Source of the DNA: CAYMEK01 sp964389305
GTDB lineage: Bacteria > Spirochaetota > Spirochaetia > SZUA-6 > DRHE01
Direction: 5' to 3'
Length of the DNA stretch: 64,000 nt
NCBI GenBank assembly: GCA_964389305.1
Contig: CAYMEK010000017.1
Location: 3,406 to 67,405, forward strand
A program made the translations under genes and the position numbers. Positions 41,770 to 50,523 of this stretch are shown here, piece after piece. Numbering within the stretch: the stretch's first letter is position 1; each line of letters opens with the position of its first letter. Under the pieces are notes generated by a model that saw only the letters and a program-made list of their open reading frames with translations, made no database searches and was not told where the DNA came from.

Positions 41770-41795
41770 TTAATTCAAGAAAAACCACTTGTCAA
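41767..41795 (-). promoter_or_regulatory. sigma-70 promoter of the third importer operon
   Basis: On the minus strand TTGACA (41795-41790) and TAAAAT (41772-41767) are exactly 17 bases apart. The operator palindrome begins inside the -10, so repressor and RNA polymerase would compete. The leader to the ATG at 41675 is about 85 bases. Confidence 0.75.
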
Positions 41796-41879
41796 GATTA
41801 GATAAGTGTTTTTGTGGTAGTATGCCAAGGCTGCAAAATCATTTATAATTTTAATAAAGATTAGTGATGGAGTAACCGG

Positions 41880-42887
41880 ATGAGCTCTCAAATGGATGTA
41901 GCAAAAAGAGCAAATGTATCTTTTATGACTGTCTCACGCGTGATCAACGGATCCAACAATGTCAAAAAAGAAACGAGAGAGAAAGTACTGAAAGCGATAG
42001 AGGAGCTCGGTTATTATCCCAATGCTGCAGCGCGTGCATTGAACAGGAATAAAACGAACGTAATAGGAATCATCGTTCCATACTACGAGCACTTCCTGGC
42101 GGCGCCCTATTTTGTCGAGTTGCTTCTAGGAATAGAAGGATATGTTTCTGTCCGTGGGTATGACTTGATTTTCAATACTTCGACAAACAAGTCGGATAAC
42201 AAGGATTACTCCATTCTGTACAAACAAAGAAAGGTGGATGGAGTAATTATTATTGCTCCATCCATACATGACAGTGCGTTGCAGAAACTCGTGTCCGACC
42301 GTGTTCCTTTTATTATTGTTGGGGGACGGGAAAAACATAAATCCATAAGTTATGTTGATATTGATAACTTAAAAGGCACGCGACAAGCAATCAGATACCT
42401 GTTGGAACTTGGTCATAGTAGAATCGGGTTTGTGACAGGTCTATTGTACGTAATCGACGGCAAGAAAAGGCTCCAGGGCTACATGAGTACCCTTAAATCA
42501 CATACTATCGAAGTTGATGAGAATCTTATTTTCAAAGGCGATTTTACCGAAAAAAGCGGATACGATGCGCTATACTACTTTCTTTCACTACGACATCCTC
42601 CATCAGCGATCTTCTGCTCAAACGATCACATGGCCCTAGGTGTATTCAAGGCCGCTCATGAGCAAAATCTCAAAATCCCGGACGACCTATCGGTAGTCGG
42701 GTTCGATGATATAAACATGGCTTCTTTCCTCAGTCCGCCTTTAACGACAATAAGACAACCAATCGATGAGCTCGGAAAAACAGCGGCCAAGCTGATGATA
42801 GATTGCATCGAAAACAAATCCAATTGGGGCAGAAAAATAATCATTGAGCCCGAGCTGATAATACGCTCTTCATGCAGAAACCTGTGA
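41880..42887 (+). CDS. LacI-family transcriptional repressor
   Basis: The 335-residue regulator has a LacI helix-turn-helix at residues 4-26 (QMDVAKRANVSFMTVSRVIN), a hinge near residue 50 (YYPNAAARALNRNKTNVIGI) and an effector domain with IVGGREKHKSISYVDIDN, FCSNDHMALGVFKAAHEQ and VVGFDDINMASFLSPPLTTI. The ATG at 41880 follows GATGGAGTAACC. It is divergent from the importer operon and shares the 200-base gap holding the palindromic operator. The gene is visibly more AT-rich than its neighbours to the right, as is the whole 36-43 kb cluster. Confidence 0.93.
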   Translation: MSSQMDVAKRANVSFMTVSRVINGSNNVKKETREKVLKAIEELGYYPNAAARALNRNKTNVIGIIVPYYEHFLAAPYFVELLLGIEGYVSVRGYDLIFNTSTNKSDNKDYSILYKQRKVDGVIIIAPSIHDSALQKLVSDRVPFIIVGGREKHKSISYVDIDNLKGTRQAIRYLLELGHSRIGFVTGLLYVIDGKKRLQGYMSTLKSHTIEVDENLIFKGDFTEKSGYDALYYFLSLRHPPSAIFCSNDHMALGVFKAAHEQNLKIPDDLSVVGFDDINMASFLSPPLTTIRQPIDELGKTAAKLMIDCIENKSNWGRKIIIEPELIIRSSCRNL

Positions 42888-43011
42888 AAATACCAGTCGC
42901 AACTGGAAGACCGGTTGCCGGCCCATCCATGCCGGCTGCCCTCTATCCCGCAAGCTGCGGCCTCTGCCGGTCACAGGCCCCAGGGAGGCCGGGCTTTCTG
43001 AAGGCATCTTC

Positions 43012-44277
43012 TCAGGCTACGAAGGCATCCAGCTTGTCAAAATCCAGCGTTCGAAAATAATCATCCACGGTCTCCGCCCTCCTGATCTCGACCACTTCAC
43101 CGTTCGCTCTAAGCAGCAGCTCGGAGGAGCGCAGCTTGCCGTTGTAGTTGAAGCCCATGGCATGCCCATGTGCACCCGTATCATGGATGACCAGTAGGTC
43201 GCCCACCTCGACCTCGGGAAGCTTCCGGTCCACGGCGAACCTGTCCCGGCTTTCACACAGGGATCCGGTCACGTCATAGACGTGATCGCAGGGGCGGTCC
43301 TCCTTGCCGAGCACCGTTATGTGGTGGTAGGCGTCGTAGATCGCCGGCCGCATCAGATCCGCCATGCAGGCGTCAAGACCGACATGTTTCTTGTAGATGT
43401 TCTTGATGTGGCGCACTCTGCTTACCAGGTATCCGTAGGGACCGGTAATGGCGCGGCCCATTTCCGTATACAGTGCCAGAGGGTGGAGGCCCGCCGGCCT
43501 GACCAACCGCTCATAAACCGTGCGAATGCCTTCGCTCACAAATCGCAGGTCCACGGCACTGTCCTGCGGCCGGTACGGGATACCCACTCCCCCGCTGATA
43601 TTGACGAACTCTACCCGGATATCGAGTCTGTCCCGAACCTCCAGCGCGAGGTTGAACATCATCTCGGCTGTGTCGATGAAGTACTGCGAGTTCAGCTCGT
43701 TTGAGGCTATAAAGGTATGGAGGCCGAAACGTACGGCTCCCTTTTCCCTTAGCAGCCCCAGTCCCTCGAATATCTGCTCGTGGGTGAAGCCATACTTGGC
43801 CTCCTCGGGCGTGCCCATAACGAAGCTGCCCTCCCGCAGCCTGCCGGGGTTGTAGCGAACGGAGACCAGCTCAGGTATGCCGCAGTGTGCCTCGAGGAAG
43901 GGGATGTGGCTGATGTCATCCAGGTTGATGGTAGCCCCGAGACGCGTCGCCTCGGCATACTCGCAGGCGGGCGTGTCATTCGAAGAAAACATGATCTCGG
44001 AGCCGAGGATGCCGACCCGCTCCGCCAGTAGAAGCTCCGGGAGAGAGCTGCAGTCGGCGCCGAAGCCGGCGTGCTTGAGAATCTTGAGAATGAAGGGATT
44101 GGGGGTCGCCTTTACCGCAAAGAACTGCTTGAAGCCGGGATTCCACGAGAACAGCCTCAGTAGATTGCGCGCATTCTCTACCATGGCCTTCTCGTCATAG
44201 ATATGAAACGGAGTCGGGTGGTTGCGCGCCACCTGTTCGAGATCTTCCCGCGAGAATGGCAGTCTTTTATTTGTCAT
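43012..44277 (-). CDS. lysA: diaminopimelate decarboxylase (PLP-dependent, fold III)
   Basis: The 421-residue enzyme would convert meso-diaminopimelate to lysine, the last step of lysine synthesis. The PLP-binding Lys56 lies in QFFAVKATPNP. GFGADCSSLPELLLAERVG, the glycine-rich NISGGVGIPY phosphate site, EMGRAITGPYG and the C-terminal DVTGSLCESRDRF with HDTGAHGHAMGFNYNGKLR complete the active site at the dimer interface. The ATG at 44277 follows GGAGGAGAGAGGCG and overlaps the end of ada by 11 bases. The family also holds carboxynorspermidine decarboxylases, but the HDTGAHGHAM motif favours LysA. Confidence 0.85.
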   Translation of the reverse strand: MTNKRLPFSREDLEQVARNHPTPFHIYDEKAMVENARNLLRLFSWNPGFKQFFAVKATPNPFILKILKHAGFGADCSSLPELLLAERVGILGSEIMFSSNDTPACEYAEATRLGATINLDDISHIPFLEAHCGIPELVSVRYNPGRLREGSFVMGTPEEAKYGFTHEQIFEGLGLLREKGAVRFGLHTFIASNELNSQYFIDTAEMMFNLALEVRDRLDIRVEFVNISGGVGIPYRPQDSAVDLRFVSEGIRTVYERLVRPAGLHPLALYTEMGRAITGPYGYLVSRVRHIKNIYKKHVGLDACMADLMRPAIYDAYHHITVLGKEDRPCDHVYDVTGSLCESRDRFAVDRKLPEVEVGDLLVIHDTGAHGHAMGFNYNGKLRSSELLLRANGEVVEIRRAETVDDYFRTLDFDKLDAFVA

Positions 44278-45376
44278 CGCCTCTCTCCTCCCTGGCCGAT
44301 TTTACCGGAAGGGCGCCCTCGGTCTCCAGCAGCCGGAGCTTTCTCCACAGTCCTCCTCCGTACCCGCCCAGAGCTCCGTCTGAGTTGATGACTCGGTGGC
44401 AGGGGATCAGGATGGCGATCCGGTTGAGCCCATTGGCCTGGCCGATTGCCCTCCTGGCGCCCGGGTTTCCCAGCTCAAGGGCCAGATCGCTGTAGCAGCG
44501 AGTCTGGCCGTAGGGGATACGCAGCAGGGCTTTCCAGACCCGGCGCTGGAAATCCGTTCCCGGGTACTCCAGGGGCAGGTCGAAAGATTGCCTCCGCCCG
44601 GTAAAATACTCATCCAGCTCCACCCGCAGCCGGTCGAAGAGCGTACTTTCTCCGGGCAGCAAAGGCAGGCCCAGGCGTCTGCTCAGGATCTCGAGCTGGC
44701 TTTCCAACATCCTCCTGTCGGTGAACTCGAGAAGGCAGAGCGAGCGTTCCGTAGCCCCTGCCGCCATGGGGCCCAGGGGAGTTTCAATCCAGGCGAGGCG
44801 TACGTAGTCTTTGTCCCGCGCCATTCCCGGCGGCGCCTGGGCGGCTTTGGCAAAGGCCTCCCGGAATCCTGAATGCGACTGCCAGCCGTGGTCGAAGACG
44901 GCGTCGTCGATGCTCCCACCCCTGCGGATCGCCGAAAAAGCCGCACCCAGCCGCCTCGCCCGGCAGTAGGCCTGGAAGGTCATGCCGAAGGCCTTCAGGA
45001 AATACCGGCGCACGGCGGCGGGCTCCATTCCCCGCTCCCGCAGCTCGTTGTCCCGAATCCGGCGTGCGGGGTCGGCTTCGACCTCCTCGATAAGCCCTGA
45101 CACCCAGGAAGGAGTGTGCCGCCCGTGTGCCAGCGGCCGGCAGCGCCGGCAGGGTCGAAAACCGGCAAACAGCGCTTCCCGGGCGGTTGCGTAGAACTCG
45201 ATATGCTCGGGCTTTGGCTTACGCGCCGGGCAGGCCGGCCGGCAGAAGATCATGGTTGTTGTTACGCCCACGTAGAACAACCCGTCGTACGAGGCATCCT
45301 TCTCCATGAAGGCGCGCAGCATTTCCTCGCGCTCCACTAGTTTGTTTCGTGATGTGCTCATGCCGCTACCATACAT
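44267..45376 (-). CDS. ada: Ada-type bifunctional regulator and methylated-DNA repair protein
   Basis: The 369-residue protein joins an Ada zinc domain, with ligands Cys45, Cys49, Cys76 and Cys79 (FCRPACPARKP; PCRRCRP), to an AraC-type helix-turn-helix at about residues 95-185 (RYFLKAFGMTFQAYCRARRL). A C-terminal O6-methylguanine methyltransferase follows, with acceptor Cys326 in IPCHRVINSDGALGGYGGGL. It repairs alkylated DNA and, once methylated on the zinc-site Cys, activates the adaptive response. The ATG at 45376 follows GAGG by 6 bases. It lies between cellobiose 2-epimerase and lysA, with which it shares an operon but no obvious pathway. Confidence 0.94.
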   Translation of the reverse strand: MYGSGMSTSRNKLVEREEMLRAFMEKDASYDGLFYVGVTTTMIFCRPACPARKPKPEHIEFYATAREALFAGFRPCRRCRPLAHGRHTPSWVSGLIEEVEADPARRIRDNELRERGMEPAAVRRYFLKAFGMTFQAYCRARRLGAAFSAIRRGGSIDDAVFDHGWQSHSGFREAFAKAAQAPPGMARDKDYVRLAWIETPLGPMAAGATERSLCLLEFTDRRMLESQLEILSRRLGLPLLPGESTLFDRLRVELDEYFTGRRQSFDLPLEYPGTDFQRRVWKALLRIPYGQTRCYSDLALELGNPGARRAIGQANGLNRIAILIPCHRVINSDGALGGYGGGLWRKLRLLETEGALPVKSAREERGDDK

Positions 45377-45430
45377 CTGATCCTCTGGCTATTTCCACCG
45401 AAAAATGGACAGGGAATTCTGTCAGGATGA

Positions 45431-46642
45431 CTATTCTTTCAAACGGGCGAGCATTTCGAAACACATCCGGCTCTGATGATAGGGGCAGTCCCACGGTCCG
45501 GCTTTGTATCTGGACCGATCGGGTCTGCCGTCCCGATCCAGTTGCTTGTACCATTCTCCATACTCGCGATCCACCATTTTGGTCTGGATGTACCTCCAAC
45601 AGCGATAGGAGGCCTGCCTGAAATGCTGGAATCCGGAAAGCTGGTAGGCATTGTAGAAGCCTACCACCGCCTCAGCCTGCACCCACCAGGCCTTGCCGGT
45701 ATCCACCAAACCCCGAGGGCTACCTTCATAGAACAGGCTTCCGTCGGCGTCCAGCCCCTCCCGGTATACGGAGGCCGCGATACTCAGTGCACACTCCCGT
45801 ACGCGCTTGCCCAGCGCGGCCTCATCCTGGGCCTCGGCGGCTTGCTGCAGGAGCCAACTCCCTTCGATGTCGTGACCGTAGGACACCGTGTCTGAAAGCG
45901 AGCGCCACCGAGCGTCGAAGAAGAGCCTGAAATGACCGCTGCGGTGATCGATGATATGCTGCTGGAAGGCCTCGATAAGAGCCTTATGCTGGGCTTTGAG
46001 ATGCGCATCGTCCCATATCCGCATCAGGTTGGTGTACGCTTCCAGAATGTGCAGCATGGTGTTCATGGATTTACGGCAATCGAGGTCTCTGCCGCTCAAG
46101 CGTATGTCCGCCAGCGGCTCCCAATCCCGGCTGCTGGCCTCCTGATAGCCGCGGTGCACCGCCTCGTAGGCATGCTTCTCCAGCAGGTGAAATAACGCTT
46201 GTGCCAGGGCAAGGCTCAGCGGCTCCTGGACGGCCAGATAATACTCGCTCAGGCCGTATATGGCGAAGGCCTGGGCGTAGTGGTACTTGCGGTCCGAGAC
46301 CGGCCTGCCCTGACGATCCACCTGCCAGTACAGGCCGCCGTAATCCCGGTCCCAGAACACGGCGCGCAGATACTCATACGCCCATCGGGCCATCCAAAGA
46401 CATCGATCCCCACCCCATTCCCGAGCCGCCCTGGCGTAGGTCCAAAGAATGCGCGCGCACAAAACGGCCGAGCGCGGCACCTCATTATGAACCTCCAGGT
46501 CGTTGGTCACGGCTCCGTAAAAGCCGCCGTTGACCCTATCCACGACATGCTCCATCCAAAAGGGCAGGATGCGGCTCTTCAGCTCTTCTTCGAGCTGGAT
46601 TTTCAGCTCGGTTTCCTCGAATGTCAGGGGATCAGATGCCAT
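45431..46642 (-). CDS. N-acylglucosamine 2-epimerase family enzyme, probably cellobiose 2-epimerase
   Basis: The 403-residue alpha/alpha-barrel protein carries the motifs shared by cellobiose 2-epimerases: RVNGGFYGAVTNDLEV, CRKSMNTMLHILEAYTNL, SYGHDIEGSWLLQQAAE and KAGPWDCPYHQSRMCFEML with the two catalytic His residues. It would turn cellobiose into 4-O-beta-glucosyl-mannose. With the GH94 phosphorylase and GH3 enzyme elsewhere in the window it suggests use of cello- and mannan-type disaccharides. It starts 17 bases after ddl, so both lie on one message. The first residues (MASDPLTFEE) fit the ATG at 46642. Confidence 0.87.
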   Translation of the reverse strand: MASDPLTFEETELKIQLEEELKSRILPFWMEHVVDRVNGGFYGAVTNDLEVHNEVPRSAVLCARILWTYARAAREWGGDRCLWMARWAYEYLRAVFWDRDYGGLYWQVDRQGRPVSDRKYHYAQAFAIYGLSEYYLAVQEPLSLALAQALFHLLEKHAYEAVHRGYQEASSRDWEPLADIRLSGRDLDCRKSMNTMLHILEAYTNLMRIWDDAHLKAQHKALIEAFQQHIIDHRSGHFRLFFDARWRSLSDTVSYGHDIEGSWLLQQAAEAQDEAALGKRVRECALSIAASVYREGLDADGSLFYEGSPRGLVDTGKAWWVQAEAVVGFYNAYQLSGFQHFRQASYRCWRYIQTKMVDREYGEWYKQLDRDGRPDRSRYKAGPWDCPYHQSRMCFEMLARLKE

Positions 46643-46659
46643 TTTTACAGATGCGCCTT

Positions 46660-47760
46660 CTACTCGGGTGAGCTTTTGAATCCCTGTTCGGTTCTATGTC
46701 GCTCGATCGCCAGTTGAATGAGCCTGTCTATGAGCTCCGGATAGGCAATGCCGCTTGCCTCCCAAAGTCTCGGATACATGCTTATCTTTGTGAAACCGGG
46801 GATGGTATTTATCTCGTTTACCAGAATCTCGGTCTCTCCTCGAAGAAAAAAATCCACCCGCGCCATACCCTGGCAGCACAGAACACGAAACGTCCTACGC
46901 GCATACTCCTGTATGGCTCTACCTAGTTCGTCGGGTATTTTCGCAGGTATTTCCAGAAAGGCTCCCTGCTCGTCTATATACTTCGCCTCGTAGGAGTAGA
47001 ACTCGGACCGTACGACTATCTCCCCCGGGACGGAAGCGATCGGTTTTTCATTGCCCAGGACAGAGCATTCGATCTCTCTGCCCTGAATGAACTCCTCTAC
47101 CAGGATCTTGTCGTAGTAGGTGAAGGCAACTCTGACCGCTTCCTCGAATTCCTCTCTGCTTCGAACCTTGTGTACTCCCACCGAGGAGCCCAGGTTGGCC
47201 GGCTTTATGAACACAGGCAATCCCAAAGCGGCGATGATCTGCTCGTACCCCCAGGCTTGCGCACGCGATTTCTCCAAAACCAGGAACTTAGGAGTTGGTA
47301 TTCCTGCATCGCGAAGAAGTCGCTTCATCACGTCTTTGTCCATTCCGATTGCAGAACCCAAGATATCCGCTCCGACGTAAGGAATGTTGGCGAGCTTGAG
47401 CAGGCCCTGGATGGAGCCCTCCTCTCCGTAGGGCCCGTGAATCACGGGAAAGGCAACATCGATGTGGCCCTTGGCGGTGAGAGTGGACGGAGCGATCAGC
47501 TGATTCGAATCTCCTTTCGGGACGATGGCGATTTCCTCATTGGATCTGTTCAGGTGAATCAGCTTTGGGTCGTTCTCGTTCAACAGGAACGCCGACTGCT
47601 CGTTAAGGTACCACCTGCCGCCTTTATCTATGCCGATCAGCACCAGCTCATACTTGCTCTCGTCGATGGCATCGATAATATTCTTTGCCGACTGAAGCGA
47701 CACTTCATGCTCGGCGGACCTCCCGCCGAATATAATGGCAACTCGCGTTCTCTGTTTCAT
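46660..47760 (-). CDS. ddl: D-alanine--D-alanine ligase
   Basis: The 366-residue ATP-grasp enzyme joins two D-Ala residues for peptidoglycan. The start RVAIIFGGRSAEHEVSLQSA, the HGPYGEEGSIQGLL loop, VFIKPANLGSSVGVHKV, SEFYSYEAKYID (with the Tyr of D-Ala-D-Ala rather than D-Lac enzymes) and VDFFLRGETEILVNEINTIP are all present. The ATG at 47760 lacks a strong ribosome site. It heads the minus-strand run ddl, cellobiose 2-epimerase, ada, lysA. Ddl and LysA both relate to cell-wall precursor supply. Confidence 0.95.
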   Translation of the reverse strand: MKQRTRVAIIFGGRSAEHEVSLQSAKNIIDAIDESKYELVLIGIDKGGRWYLNEQSAFLLNENDPKLIHLNRSNEEIAIVPKGDSNQLIAPSTLTAKGHIDVAFPVIHGPYGEEGSIQGLLKLANIPYVGADILGSAIGMDKDVMKRLLRDAGIPTPKFLVLEKSRAQAWGYEQIIAALGLPVFIKPANLGSSVGVHKVRSREEFEEAVRVAFTYYDKILVEEFIQGREIECSVLGNEKPIASVPGEIVVRSEFYSYEAKYIDEQGAFLEIPAKIPDELGRAIQEYARRTFRVLCCQGMARVDFFLRGETEILVNEINTIPGFTKISMYPRLWEASGIAYPELIDRLIQLAIERHRTEQGFKSSPE

Positions 47761-48141
47761 CCGTTACCGGTGCGGTAGAAGCAGCGATGTTTGCAGCAAC
47801 TTTACCGGCCACGATTCTACTACAGCCTCAGGCCTCGAACAAGAGCCGCACGAGGTACCAGAGGTATGCCAGCGGTGAACCGGGTGCCAGCCCGTCGGAA
47901 TCAACCCAGGCCGTCCAGCAATAACGGATTTCGCAGTAGATATCGATCCACTACCGATTGGGGAACACCGTTCAGCGAGCAGGAGAAGAATGAGATCAGA
48001 AAAAGTGCAAGATCCTTTGAGTCAAACCGGCACATCAGATGATTACGGATGCTGCATGTCCCACATTCGGAGGAAGATCGAACAGAGCAGTACTCGGGTA
48101 CCGGGGCAGCCTGCGCCCGCTTATGATGACAGTCGGACATC
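47761..48141. other. intergenic region upstream of ddl
   Basis: This gap of about 380 bases contains short open frames on both strands (for example 47791-48042 plus and 47901-48182 minus). Their composition (Arg/Ser-rich or Cys/Ser-rich mixtures) and missing ribosome sites do not support genes. No terminator with a T tract, promoter or repeat stood out. It may hold decayed sequence. Confidence 0.4.
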
Positions 48142-48789
48142 TTAATTTTCTGATGATTTTCGACTGGAAGAAGACATCGCAATCTTCCTTTCAGTTGTGA
48201 TCGAAGACTGCGATATGTAATCCTGGAGCACCTGGTGATTCCATACCTGGGCTTCTATGTAGTTGGCCAGACGGGGCGGGATGTTTGTTTTCCATCTGTC
48301 ACCGGGGAGTCCTCTGGACTCTACGAGCGAACGAATCTCCGGCAGCGTGAACAGTTTGCCGTGAAAACCGGCCTCGTAGTATTCGGGTTTCTTTTCCGCC
48401 GCCAGCAGCATCGAGACCATGCTGTCGGGATAGGTAAAGCTCACCTCCCATTCCTTGAAGAGCGATAGAGGTAACTGTATTTCGGCCGTTGTGGCCAGGG
48501 TTGCAGGATCAGCCACGGTTTCCAACCACTTGGGCCGGCCAAGCACCAGGTATATCGGATAGGAATCCTTAGGGCGGCCTCCCTTGGCGATAAACTCAGT
48601 GCGCAGCCACTGTTCAACCTGCCTCCTGGCTTTCAGATACCGATGAGGATCTTGGAATCTTTCCCAGAAAATCGAGCCTTCGACGTACAGTCTCTTCATG
48701 AATTGGATTGCCTTCGCATCCGGCAGCGCAGACAGAGACCGAAATGGTTTGTCTCCGTTTCTGTAGAAGTGGAGCAAGAAATCAACCAT
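48142..48789 (-). CDS. conserved hypothetical protein
   Basis: The 215-residue cytoplasmic protein has an even, coding-like composition: MVDFLLHFYRNGDKPFRSLS, then RRQVEQWLRTEFIAKGGRPK and DSYPIYLVLGRPKWLETVAD. ATLATTAEIQLPLSLFKEWE, WEVSFTYPDSMVSMLLAA and NIPPRLANYIEAQVWNHQVL follow. The text reads like a stand-alone family with no known catalytic motif. The ATG at 48789 has no clear ribosome site, and the gene stands alone, with its promoter region shared with the divergent TetR gene. Function is unknown. Confidence 0.65.
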   Translation of the reverse strand: MVDFLLHFYRNGDKPFRSLSALPDAKAIQFMKRLYVEGSIFWERFQDPHRYLKARRQVEQWLRTEFIAKGGRPKDSYPIYLVLGRPKWLETVADPATLATTAEIQLPLSLFKEWEVSFTYPDSMVSMLLAAEKKPEYYEAGFHGKLFTLPEIRSLVESRGLPGDRWKTNIPPRLANYIEAQVWNHQVLQDYISQSSITTERKIAMSSSSRKSSEN

Positions 48790-48899
48790 GGTGCGCTCTC
48801 ATTGCTTGATCGCTGTAATCCTCTATTTCTCTGAGTAGATACCACGGATCCCTACCCATAGTCCAGCGTTGGAATCTTCAAATCTTTGGGCGAAACCCG

Positions 48900-48956
48900 T
48901 TGACAAACCATGTACCTTTCATTATTATATGACTATGTTTCTAAATAAGTCATATA
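48900..48956 (+). promoter_or_regulatory. promoter and operator of the TetR-ABC exporter operon
   Basis: TTGACA (48900-48905) and TATTAT (48923-48928) are 17 bases apart. A perfect 9-bp inverted repeat, TATATGACT (48926-48934) and AGTCATATA (48948-48956), overlaps the -10 end. This is a standard position for TetR autorepression, and the regulator gene starts at 48983. Confidence 0.75.
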
Positions 48957-48982
48957 GACACAATAACCGAGAGGAGTAGCCT

Positions 48983-49597
48983 GTGCCGCGCATATTCACA
49001 GAGGCGGACCGCACCGCGATTCGAGAAGCCTTAGTCGAGGCTGGCAGGGAGCAATTCCTGCGCTTTGGCCTGCGCAAGACCAACATCGAGGAGCTGGCGC
49101 GCGCCGCGGGCATTGCCAAGGGGACCTTCTACCACTTCTTCGAATCCAAGGAAGATCTGTGCATGGAGATCTTCGACCGGGAGGAGACCGCCATGCGGGA
49201 AGAGGTCGAGGCGATTCTCTCAGGCGAGCGGGATGCGACGAAGGCGTTGCGGGCCGTTCTGGACTACGCCCTGGAGTTCGTTCGGGGCAACTCCCTGCTC
49301 ACGCATCTCCGGGAGACCGGGGAGTACGCGCTTCTGGCCCGGGGAGTAGGAGCGCGGAGGCTCGGCGAGCACCTCTCCCACGACGTCGAATTCGTCCGGA
49401 TGCTGCTGCAGGCCCTGCGCGCTAAGGGAGGAATATGCAAGGTGAGCCCTGAGGTGCTGGCGGGCGTCCTGCGCGCCGTGGCGCTCATGTTCATGCACGA
49501 AGATGAGATCGGGAAGACGATATTTCAGCCCGCCACGGATTTGATCCTTTCCTGGATAACCGAAGGTCTCTTGGCAGGAGGAGGTCACAAGGCATGA
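48983..49597 (+). CDS. TetR-family transcriptional regulator
   Basis: The 204-residue protein has an N-terminal TetR helix-turn-helix (FLRFGLRKTNIEELARAAGI then AKGTFYHFFESKEDLCMEIF) and a variable ligand domain. The GTG at 48983 follows GAGAGGAGTAGCCT. Its stop overlaps the ATPase gene start (ATGA), so it is co-translated with the ABC exporter that it most likely represses through the palindrome at 48926-48956. The inducer is probably a compound the exporter removes. Confidence 0.92.
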   Translation: MPRIFTEADRTAIREALVEAGREQFLRFGLRKTNIEELARAAGIAKGTFYHFFESKEDLCMEIFDREETAMREEVEAILSGERDATKALRAVLDYALEFVRGNSLLTHLRETGEYALLARGVGARRLGEHLSHDVEFVRMLLQALRAKGGICKVSPEVLAGVLRAVALMFMHEDEIGKTIFQPATDLILSWITEGLLAGGGHKA

Positions 49598-50523
49598 ATG
49601 AGGCGCCCAAATCGCGAACGGCGATACGGACCGAGAACCTGTGCAAGCGCTACCCCGAGGTCACGGCGGTGGATTCTCTGAACCTGGAAATCGGTCAGGG
49701 GGAGATCTACGGCTTTCTCGGCCGCAACGGAGCCGGGAAAACCACTACCATCCGCATGCTCCTGGGCCTGATACGTCCGACCCGCGGCCGGGTGACGCTG
49801 TTCGGCAGGCAGGTCAGCACCGACCGCCGGGCCGCAGTCTCCCCGGTAGGGAGCCTGGTCGAGACCGCCACCTCGTATCCGACGCTAACCGTGCGTGAAA
49901 ACCTGGAAATCCAGCGGCGCCTCACCGGCTCGAGGCGGGAGGCGATGGAACGCGCGATCGAGCTTCTCGGATTGACGGAGCTGGCAGGCCGGCGCGCCGG
50001 GCGGCTGTCCCTCGGCAACAAGCAGCGCCTGGCCCTGGCGCGGGCGCTCCTTCACGGCCCCCGGCTGCTCATTCTGGACGAGCCGGCCAACGGCCTCGAT
50101 CCGGCGGGCATTGTGGAGATCCGCCGCCTGCTGCGCCGGCTGGCCGACGAGCAGGGCATCACGGTGTTCATCTCCAGCCACATCCTGGGCGAGATCAACC
50201 AGCTTGCGGATCGCATCGGCATCATCCATCGCGGCCGTCTTATCGAGGAGCTCGAGGCGGAAAAATGGGAATCCGGCGCAGAGGAGCGACTGGAGATCCG
50301 CGTGTCCGATCCCCAAGGAGCCATGGCGCTTCTGCGGGCCAGGATGGGAGTCGAGAACATCAGGCTGCAGGACGGCGGCGCATTGGAGATTGCAGGAGAC
50401 TCCCCGCGACCCGCCGCCATCGCCCGGGTTCTGGTAGAAGAGGGGATGGAGCTGCAGGCCCTCTGCCCGATCCGGGAAAATCTGGAAGCGCGCTTCCTGC
50501 GCTTGACCGGAGGTGAGCCGTGA
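49594..50523 (+). CDS. ABC-2 type exporter ATP-binding protein (BcrA-like)
   Basis: The 309-residue ATPase has Walker A GRNGAGKTTT at about residues 43-52, a signature loop reading RLSLGNKQRLALARAL (LSLGN in place of the usual LSGGQ), Walker B LLILDEPANGLDP and switch His in ISSHIL. The divergent signature is typical of BcrA/YtrB-type exporters. The C-terminal 80 residues are an accessory domain common in bacitracin-type ATPases. Overlaps of 4 bases with TetR upstream and the permease downstream show a tight operon. It likely exports a drug or peptide. Confidence 0.92.
   Translation: MNEAPKSRTAIRTENLCKRYPEVTAVDSLNLEIGQGEIYGFLGRNGAGKTTTIRMLLGLIRPTRGRVTLFGRQVSTDRRAAVSPVGSLVETATSYPTLTVRENLEIQRRLTGSRREAMERAIELLGLTELAGRRAGRLSLGNKQRLALARALLHGPRLLILDEPANGLDPAGIVEIRRLLRRLADEQGITVFISSHILGEINQLADRIGIIHRGRLIEELEAEKWESGAEERLEIRVSDPQGAMALLRARMGVENIRLQDGGALEIAGDSPRPAAIARVLVEEGMELQALCPIRENLEARFLRLTGGEP

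Noticed and set aside
47791..48042. 83-codon plus-strand open frame upstream of ddl
   Set aside because: Arg/Ser-rich low-information translation, no ribosome site, and an overlapping antisense frame of equal quality.
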